64,000 nt of DNA from Antilocapra americana (Eukaryota; Chordata; Mammalia; Artiodactyla; Antilocapridae), in NCBI GenBank assembly GCA_007570785.1, contig ML664161.1, positions 1,301,658 through 1,365,657 of the forward strand, given 5' to 3'. Made by a program: the position numbers and the translations under genes. The notes beneath the pieces are model-generated. The model made no database searches. It had not been told where the DNA came from and worked only from the letters and a program-made list of their open reading frames with translations. Shown in pieces: positions 58,575-64,000 of the stretch (its first letter is position 1; each line of letters opens with the position of its first letter).

Positions 58575-60849
58575 GGTAGATTTGTATAGAAATAAGTTTA
58601 TGAAGTTTATTTATAAAGGCCTCTTTCGGTGTTGCCGCATACAGATATACTTGTGTCTAGGTTAATGTCTGTAGGTTGAGCTATTTTAATTTAAGAAAAC
58701 ATTAAAATAAAGATTAAAAAAAATTGGTGGTGGCTATTGATGTGGGTTTTGTTTTTTTGTGAGGTGGAGACACACACACACTCTTTGTCACTTAATTTTA
58801 ACATCTTATCTCTGAAAGTCTTTATCTTTCTCTTTCATTTTTAATATCACATAATAGGGAGTCAGTTGCCTACAGTCAGTAAGACTAGGGAAGGAGAACT
58901 TGCCAATGCCCCATGCTGTTTGTCAGACCTCAGGAAAGATATGGCTGCACTGGAGGAAAAAAGGTGACTCAGCACTGAGTTTCAGTACTAAAAATGCTTA
59001 AAAGACATTAAATGCAATAAAAACAATTTTTCTAATTTATAGCAGCTATCTCCAAATACAGAATATTCTACACAATAATGTAAATGAAGCCTTATTTCTT
59101 TGAAAAAATTAAAGATCATTGATATCATGTGATTCTTTCTCTTAGAAAGTTGTTTTTATTATTTTAAAGATATTATAGGTGATTTTACAAGGGAAATAAT
59201 TTTAGTTGTTTTATTAGAAAAAAATAACTTGCCAAATCTTGAAATTACATAGGCATTTTCTAAAATTGAAAAATACATGGCTGGCTTAAATTATATTATG
59301 CTATCTTTTAATCATAATGATCTCCCCTTAACCTACAATTCTGTTTTATTATTTTTTAGATTATATATCAATTGAAACTCACATATTATGTATATTCATT
59401 TTTCAATAGAACCATTTAAATTACACAAGTAAGATGAATGATTGGAGAATTTTGAAGTGAACCTAATTACATGTATTAGAATTTTTAAATAAACTAAAAT
59501 TGGTGTTAAGTCATACACCAAGATGTCATTTTCTTTCATAACTAGATATTTTTAGTACTTCTTCAGACACTTAAAAAATTAAGTGGAAATAATAATCTAA
59601 AAGCTTTTTTTATATAAGCTTGTATATATAATGTAATGCAAAATTCAAATTGTAAAACAGTTATAACTTTAATATCAATTAAACTTAACCATCTAATCTG
59701 TTTCATTCCATCTTTTCAACTCTATGAATATATGATACAATATGAGTTCTGTGTGTGTACCCATTTTTTGACCACATAGATGATTTAGAAACCACTGATA
59801 TAATCATTGGCATCCTTATATTCCTGTGTTTTTGTCTCCAGTCTAAATTCTTTTAATGTGAGAATCATTTGACTTTTAACTTTTCAGTATTGTATCTTAC
59901 TATTCATAACATTTATAATTAAGCATAAAGTTTATATACTTATTATTCATAAGTGGTGGCCCTTGGTCAAACCATTAGTGATGTCCAAATTCCAAATTTA
60001 ATCTTGATAATTTTGACATTTTGATAATCTGGTTTGGAGATGGGAATTGAGGAGGCTAATTCTAGCTGTTAACCCAGAGAAAGTATTGGAAGGTCTAAAA
60101 TCTAGCACAGGAAGCAAGATATATTTTGGAAAGGTAAAGTCAAAATTGAAAAACAGGGGCTTCCCTTAAAGGGCTGGTGAGTAGATATTTCTATTCACAT
60201 ATAATATGTGCTGTGCAACTGCACTGGTCAATTACATATGGTTAACTTTACTTTTCAGGATATTTTGAAAAAATATTTAAGTACAGTGATGTTTATTAAT
60301 TTACCTTAGAGACTAACAATTGGATATCTGAGGTACTTGTTTTGAATTTAGTGAAAAGTGAAGTTTTAAATTAGCTGTATTTAAATAGCATCAGAATGAT
60401 AAGAAAGCCTTGTGAAATACTATTATTCACTTCCACACACTTAAATTACATTAGGAAGTACTCAATGAAAAGCTCTGTAACTTTAAATGACAAAATATTA
60501 TTTGCTAGATATTTCAGTCAACTGAACTTGAAAGTAAAACTCATTTCAGCCATACTGTACTTGTGCATTGTTGGCCAGGTTTTCCACAGGATCTAATGTG
60601 GGGAAATAATTGTGTTTTACAAAGACTATTTGAAAACTGACTATATCGTTATTTTATTAGTACTACTATTAAATAATTCTACTCTCTGTGTTATTTATGG
60701 ATCTGTTTCTATTGATTTTTTTCTCATTGAGATTCATATCCACATGCTTCTTTATATGCCAGGTAATTTTTTTAATAGAATATAAGACATTGTAAATTTT
60801 AGGTAATGGTCTAAGAATTTTTGTATTATCTGAAATATCTTTGGATTTT
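58575..60849. other. 2.3-kb AT-rich unique stretch
   Basis: No repeat family or gene recognised apart from short A- and T-rich tracts. Confidence 0.5.
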
Positions 60850-61490
60850 GTTCTAGGATTCAGTTTAGGTACTTGGAAACAACTTGATGCTTTTGTTTCT
60901 CTTTATGCTGTGTTGGATGAGTCCCAAACAGCCTTTAATCCATGGTTAATTTGGACCCACTACTGAGGAATCTACTTGATGTCACATGTATTTGAAGAAC
61001 TTCCTACTCTGGTTGTTCGGAACATGAATTGTTTTCAGCTCTAAGTGATTATCAGTGGCTGTTCTACCTATTTATTTCCAGGAGTCTTTTTCCAGTCATG
61101 AGATTATTCCTCATGAGTGTGTCTGAGTATTGATTCAGATGAAGTTATGAGGAAAATTCTCTGAAGGTCTTAGGTACTCCTTCTCTGTGTAACTCTCTCC
61201 TCTCTGGAATTCTGCCTGATGAATTTTAGTAACCCTGATGTTCCTGAATTCTGTACTGTGTCTCCTCAGTTCAGGGAGAAGAGCAAAGCTGACCCTGAAT
61301 TTCCCCATGGAAATATTCTCCAAGAATAGAGCTGGGACAATCTTAGGAATCATCTTATTATTTTTCCTTCTTTCAAGGATTACTATCCTGAGATGTCTGT
61401 CATCCGTTGGGAAAAGATATGTTTCATATACTTTGGACATTTTTGTTTAAAGTGGGAAACAAATCCAGTCTCAGTTATTCCATCATGTCT
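60850..61490 (-). mobile_element. Old L1 3' UTR region, antisense
   Basis: 'acccactactgaggaatcta', 'aacttcctactctggttgtt', 'ggtactccttctctgtgtaa', 'actgtgtctcctcagttcag', 'ccccatggaaatattctcca' and 'tactttggacatttttgttt', closing with 'cagttattccatcatgtct', follow the order of an old L1M-type 3' UTR in reverse. The 101- and 70-codon frames on opposite strands inside it are chance. Confidence 0.6.
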
Positions 61491-63198
61491 AAAAAAAATT
61501 TCCCCATAAAGATCTGTTTAAGATAATTTATCATCTTTGAAACTAGTGAGATATCATTTTTTCAATATTTTTTATTATGTAATCACATTGCCCAGAAGTG
61601 TCTGTATTTTTGTTAAATATTTTGTTAAATAATTTGTCAAGTATGTTTTAATTTTATTTTGTTTTATTTCAAGTTTTATCTTTATTAGTTCTTTGTCGAA
61701 GCATAAAATGTTTACCCTGAGTTTACCCTAAGTTTCTTGAATTGAAAGCTATTTCAAAAATTATTTTACGTCTTTCATGCTTTTTGAACAAATGCATTAA
61801 CTTTTCACCTTTCTAGCCTTTAGAAGAAAACTTGCATGTCTTTGATTTATTTTACTCAGTCTCTTGATTTAATCTAATTTAGGTCTCATAGGACTCTCAC
61901 TAAAATCTTCCATTTCCAGCTTTATTCCTTGCCCATTGAGGCACCTGTATTATTTTCTCTCCTTGTGGCTTGAAAATTTATCTGTTTCAGGGTGTTGCTG
62001 CCTATAAGTGAAACCATGTTCATTTTAGTTTTCCCCCTCAGGTGTGTATAAACATCTTGATGCTTCAAGTATAGCTCAGAGTCTTCCCCTTGTAGAGTGT
62101 GAGTTTATTTTCTCCTAAGTTGCTAGGGGACAAATACAGTTTGCCAAAAGGAATATGTTTTGTTTTTTTTTTTATTTAAGTAGCACAGCCTGGTCTATAT
62201 AAGAGATTCTTAGAGACATATAATAGCTTTATCCTTATTCTTCAAAAAAAAAAAAAAAAAGGAAACTCTGGCAAGATTATGCTACAAGCTGATATATACC
62301 ATGCTGTATACATGATGTATACCATGATGTATTCATTTTTTAAAGGCCTACACTTTGCCTTTTGAGCCATCCAGAATCCACAAACATTTATGTCTGAGTC
62401 ACCAAATATATTTCTATTTCTTTCTTGATAGTAATGGGAATGGGTTTCGGTTCTTCATAACATTTTTTTTCTCTTCATTTTAATGAGCCCTAGAGAAAAA
62501 TGAACTCAGGTAGTCACTGGCTATCTTTCCCCAGAAATTTTAGAATAATTTAAAATCCCTGTAGTGAGTTTATATGCCACATAGAACTCCATTCCACTAC
62601 AAGACACATTCCCTCAGCTACCAGTGACATTGCCTGCTGATGACTTACCACTGAGTCCCCCTTCAGAAATTTTCTTCTGAAAGGAAATTGTCTTATCCAA
62701 GCTTTTTCTCTCTCCCTGGGGTGGCCTTTGTCTAATACCTTGCTCCATAGTGCATCCTCTGCCTGCATTCATGTCAACTTTGAAGGAGCATGTGAGTTCT
62801 GGAGTTTCTAGTTGCAGCCACTAAATCTTTTGGTGCAACTTCATTGCACTTCAGCCTCTCCCTCTGCATAAGCCAGCTTCCCTTTCACTCTGCCACAAGT
62901 TTTGTTGAAAACTTTGTTTCAAAGGTGTGTACCCCAAACTTTATTCAATGTCTATTTCCTTAAGACTTAAGCCTAAGACAAACTTATTTAATCACCTTTT
63001 ATATCATGCTTAAATTTTCTGATCTATAAACTTTACATGTACAGATCTATTATTTTTTTCATCTCTGCTCCTAAGTTTAGTAAAATGGCATCCCCTAAAA
63101 AAACCCCAATGTATTCAGTAACCAAAGATTTATGTCTAATCTTCCTTCTCTCCAAGGAATTTAGTACATTAATTACCCCCTTTCTCAACTCTTTTCTG
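61491..63198. other. Unique stretch with homopolymer tracts
   Basis: Poly(T) lies near 62160-62174 and poly(A) at about 62246-62261. Base composition becomes less AT-rich from about 62550. No coding region can be supported. The 72-codon minus frame at 62550-62768 has no recognisable motif, although it lies on the same strand as the candidate exon to the right. Confidence 0.45.
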
Positions 63199-63404
63199 AG
63201 CGTGAGTGATAGTCGCTGTCATGTCTGACTCTCTGTGGCCCCATGGAGTATAGCCTGCCAGGCTCCTCTGTCTATGGAATCCTCCAGGCAGTTGTACTGA
63301 GATGGGTTGTTATTTCTTTCTCCAGGGAATCTTCCAGACCAAGGGATCGAACACAGGTCTCCATTGCAGGCTGATTATTTACCATCTGAGTCAACAGGGA
63401 AGCT
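63199..63404 (-). mobile_element. Bov-tA SINE, antisense
   Basis: 'agcgtgagtgatagtcgctg', 'gtatagcctgccaggctcct', 'tttctccagggaatcttcca' and 'atttaccatctgagtcaaca' identify a full-length copy. It lies just beyond the polyadenylation signal of the candidate gene to the right, i.e. downstream of that gene. Confidence 0.9.
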
Positions 63405-63473
63405 TCTATTAAGAGCTATTTCTAAGTATAAAGACAACTCAACTTAAAAAGTATCAGCGGATACATGCTTGAC

Positions 63474-63479
63474 TTTATT
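63474..63479 (-). promoter_or_regulatory. Candidate AATAAA polyadenylation signal
   Basis: The minus strand reads AAAATAAAGTC about 275 nt after the stop codon of the candidate terminal exon. Between them is unique sequence suitable for a compact 3' UTR. No poly(A) tract follows on the minus strand, so nothing marks the unit as a processed retrocopy. AATAAA also occurs by chance in AT-rich DNA. Confidence 0.45.
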
Positions 63480-63753
63480 TTATAATCAGTAGACAATATA
63501 TTAGAATATGTAATGAATCCATATACCTTTTCCAAAGGAACACCTGAGACAGAAGTAGCAATAAAGTTACAAATGACAGTCATTAATCAGGTGAAATAAT
63601 TTAGATGAAGCTTGTCTCTCTCAAAGAGAGGGGGACTGGGCTAGTAGTCAGGAAGGAAATACAATGTGCTTTTAACTTTGTATGGAAAATAATGTTCAGT
63701 TCCATGTTGCTGAACATAGTTCTTTTTTTGCCACATAAATCCTCTGCTTCAAA

Positions 63754-64000
63754 TTACTGTCCGAATGCATTGTCCGAATTCATTAAAACTCTGCTTCTGG
63801 CTTTTGTTTTAGAATCTGTTACTTTTGTTGCCACCTCTTGATCTCTGTCCTCTGAAGCTTCTACTTCTTTCCCACTCTCTCCTGATACCTTGGCTGCACT
63901 GTTCCCTGAAGCCTGGATTGCCTTCCCACTATTCCCCAAAGTTGCCGTATCCTCCCAAGGTCCTTCTAGCTCTGGTTGCTCGATGGCCACAGAAAGCTGC
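63754..64000 (-). CDS. Partial: C-terminal coding exon of an unidentified protein
   Basis: The frame is open from the window edge to a TAA at 63754-63756, giving at least 81 residues. No start codon lies inside; the reading continues upstream through ...QLSVAIEQPELEG, so the true start is beyond the window. The sequence is polar and lacks Cys, with a degenerate motif of about 8-10 residues repeated three times (GNSGKAIQAS, GNSAAKVS, GESGKEVEAS). It then has an acidic/basic mix (EDRDQEVATKVTDSKTKARSR) and ends NSDNAFGQ. No transmembrane segment or known domain is visible, suggesting a disordered tail. The DNA is less AT-rich than its surroundings, matches no repeat I know, and is followed by a plausible 3' UTR and AATAAA. 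It could still be a decayed copy. I do not recognise the gene. Confidence 0.45.
   Translation of the reverse strand, partial: QLSVAIEQPELEGPWEDTATLGNSGKAIQASGNSAAKVSGESGKEVEASEDRDQEVATKVTDSKTKARSRVLMNSDNAFGQ

Noticed and set aside
62550..62768. Upstream or downstream exon of the right-edge candidate gene
   Set aside because: It lies beyond the polyadenylation signal of that candidate and has no splice context or recognisable motif.
1..64000. CRISPR arrays, phage, operons or other prokaryotic systems
   Set aside because: Repeat content is unmistakably ruminant; there are no regularly spaced direct repeats with unique spacers and no dense coding.

Overview
This is ordinary nuclear DNA from a ruminant (pecoran artiodactyl). 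It is AT-rich, intergenic or intronic, and mostly made of transposable-element fossils. The lineage call rests on three hallmarks that occur together: BovB (RTE-clade) LINE copies, many Bov-tA / Bov-A2 tRNA-derived SINEs, and CHR-2-type artiodactyl SINEs. L1 fragments of several ages and old pan-mammalian MIR and L2 remnants are also present. I cannot tell cattle, sheep, goat and deer apart from the sequence alone. No prokaryotic gene, CRISPR array, phage or operon is present, and almost all short open frames are read-through of repeats or chance.

Layout. 1-2.9 kb: a MIR, then an old antisense L1 broken by a microsatellite, two Bov-tA SINEs and a younger L1 with a tiny inverted 5' end. 3.2-4.3 kb: an antisense BovB with a degraded reverse-transcriptase region. 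4.3-15.7 kb: repeat-poor AT-rich DNA with three old SINEs and a (TG)n array. 15.7-24.7 kb: a SINE-dense block ending in a BovB with twin-priming structure, inserted into an L1 and bounded by a 10-bp target-site duplication. 24.7-34.5 kb: unique DNA, an L2 remnant, two old antisense L1s, two 3' BovB fragments and a SINE. 34.5-42.4 kb: Bov-tA copies including a convergent inverted pair, a very short sense L1 tail, and a BovB interrupted by a young L1. 42.4-55.6 kb: AT-rich DNA with a probable L2 reverse-transcriptase fragment, a second inverted SINE pair, more L1, and a BovB/(TG)n/Bov-tA/BovB cluster. 55.6-63.4 kb: mostly unique AT-rich DNA with one SINE with clear duplications, an old L1 3' region and a last SINE.

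The only plausible host gene is at the extreme right edge on the minus strand. An open frame runs in from beyond the window, encodes a polar Ser/Gly/Glu/Lys-rich C-terminus, stops at 63754, and is followed about 275 nt later by an AATAAA signal. This looks like the last coding exon and 3' UTR of a gene lying mainly to the right. I do not recognise the protein. If so, most of the window is DNA downstream of that gene.

I found no undescribed biological system. The most informative structures are insertion histories (nested elements, twin-priming inversions, clean duplications), a distinct L1 3'-end variant seen three times, and a strong minus-strand bias of L1 fragments. Family names come from recognition of consensus sequences; edges are approximate to about 5-20 bases unless a target-site duplication fixes them.
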